Assembly: GCF_900634415.1 (NCBI RefSeq)
Contig: NC_041371.1
Location: forward strand, 12,401,019-12,465,018
Direction of reading: 5' to 3'
From: Cottoperca gobio
Lineage: Eukaryota; Chordata; Actinopteri; Perciformes; Bovichtidae
DNA: 64,000 nt
The position numbers were made by a program, and so were the translations under genes. Under the pieces are notes generated by a model. That model saw only the letters and a list, made by a program, of their open reading frames with translations. It did no database searches and was not told where the DNA came from. Positions within the stretch are counted from its first letter, which is position 1, and each line of letters opens with the position of its first letter. This document shows positions 63,839-64,000 of the stretch, piece after piece.

Positions 63839-64000
63839 GTCAGGACAGACAGACGAGGACCCAGGAGCGCAATTTTGAGATCGAGGTTTTATTGAAAACA
63901 CACACACACACACACAACAGGGCCGAATGAGGCACGGCAGTAGTACAGTTCAGGGATATTCTAAACTCGTAGTCGTAAGATGGAAGGCAAGTCGGGTTTA
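63839..64000 (-). mobile_element. Possible LTR retrotransposon terminus entering from the right edge
   Basis: The sequence begins TGTCAGGACAGACAGACGAG. On the minus strand, AATAAAACCTCGATCTC is followed by GCGCTCCTGGGTCC and ends CTGTCCTGACA. A poly(A)-signal-like AATAAA, then a CTCCTGGGTCC stretch and a terminal CA, resembles the R-U5 end of a vertebrate gypsy-type LTR. A short (CA)n lies inside (63900-63916). The other end is outside the window, so this is tentative. Confidence 0.35.

Larger units (their letters stand above)
53321..64000 (+). other. gpc5: Glypican intron 3 (partial)
   Basis: At least 10.7 kb to the window edge. No exon with the expected CWNG or later glypican motifs was found, so exon 4 is off the right end. 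It holds Tc1 copy 2, a TA tract, LINE-type tails near 55.2 and 60.6 kb, and a possible LTR end at 63.84 kb. I see nothing in the remaining stretches. Confidence 0.7.

Overview
The window is vertebrate and almost certainly teleost fish DNA. The evidence is long introns, dense (CA)n/(GT)n microsatellites, intact Tc1-type transposons of the fish kind, and coding exons that match two vertebrate gene families. Genuine coding sequence is about 4.4 kb of host exons plus two transposase genes. Most open frames elsewhere are frames through simple repeats or antisense shadows.

Left part, minus strand (433-15881): a complete coding set of six exons for nyap2, the neuronal tyrosine-phosphorylated PI3K adapter 2. 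The splice phases join without conflict into a 1118-residue product. The N-terminus, both proline-rich PKP(K/R)R segments, the two YxxM motifs and the WDTAI C-terminus are all present. Exon 4 is unusual. It encodes about 465 residues, made of a 63-residue alternating-charge K/R-D/E tract followed by a degenerate array of R-x-[D/E]-S-K-[D/E]-R motifs. Mammalian NYAP2 is only about 650 residues as I remember it.

Middle (about 15.9-28.2 kb): the interval between the coding starts of two head-to-head genes. It holds microsatellites, G and C homopolymer runs, and a minus-strand 3' end of a non-LTR retrotransposon near 26 kb. Possible noncoding 5' exons lie on both strands around 23.2-24.9 kb, suggesting a divergent promoter near 24.0-24.1 kb.

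Right part, plus strand (28233 to beyond the window): the first three coding exons (348 residues) of a glypican of the GPC3/GPC5 class, closest to GPC5. It has a signal peptide and 11 of the 14 cysteines usual for glypicans. The remaining exons lie off the right edge. Introns 1 and 3 each carry a full-length 1633-bp Tc1 element with an intact DD34E transposase. The two copies differ at only about six positions. Intron 2 carries large GT/CA and CT tracts just upstream of exon 3.

The two host genes do not act in one pathway. NYAP2 is a cytoplasmic adapter linking Src-family kinases to PI3K in neurons, and glypicans are GPI-anchored heparan sulfate proteoglycans. Their adjacency is informative for genome evolution. 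A GPC3/5-class gene beside nyap2 fits the human 2q paralogon, where mammals keep GPC1 and NYAP2 but no GPC3/5-type gene.
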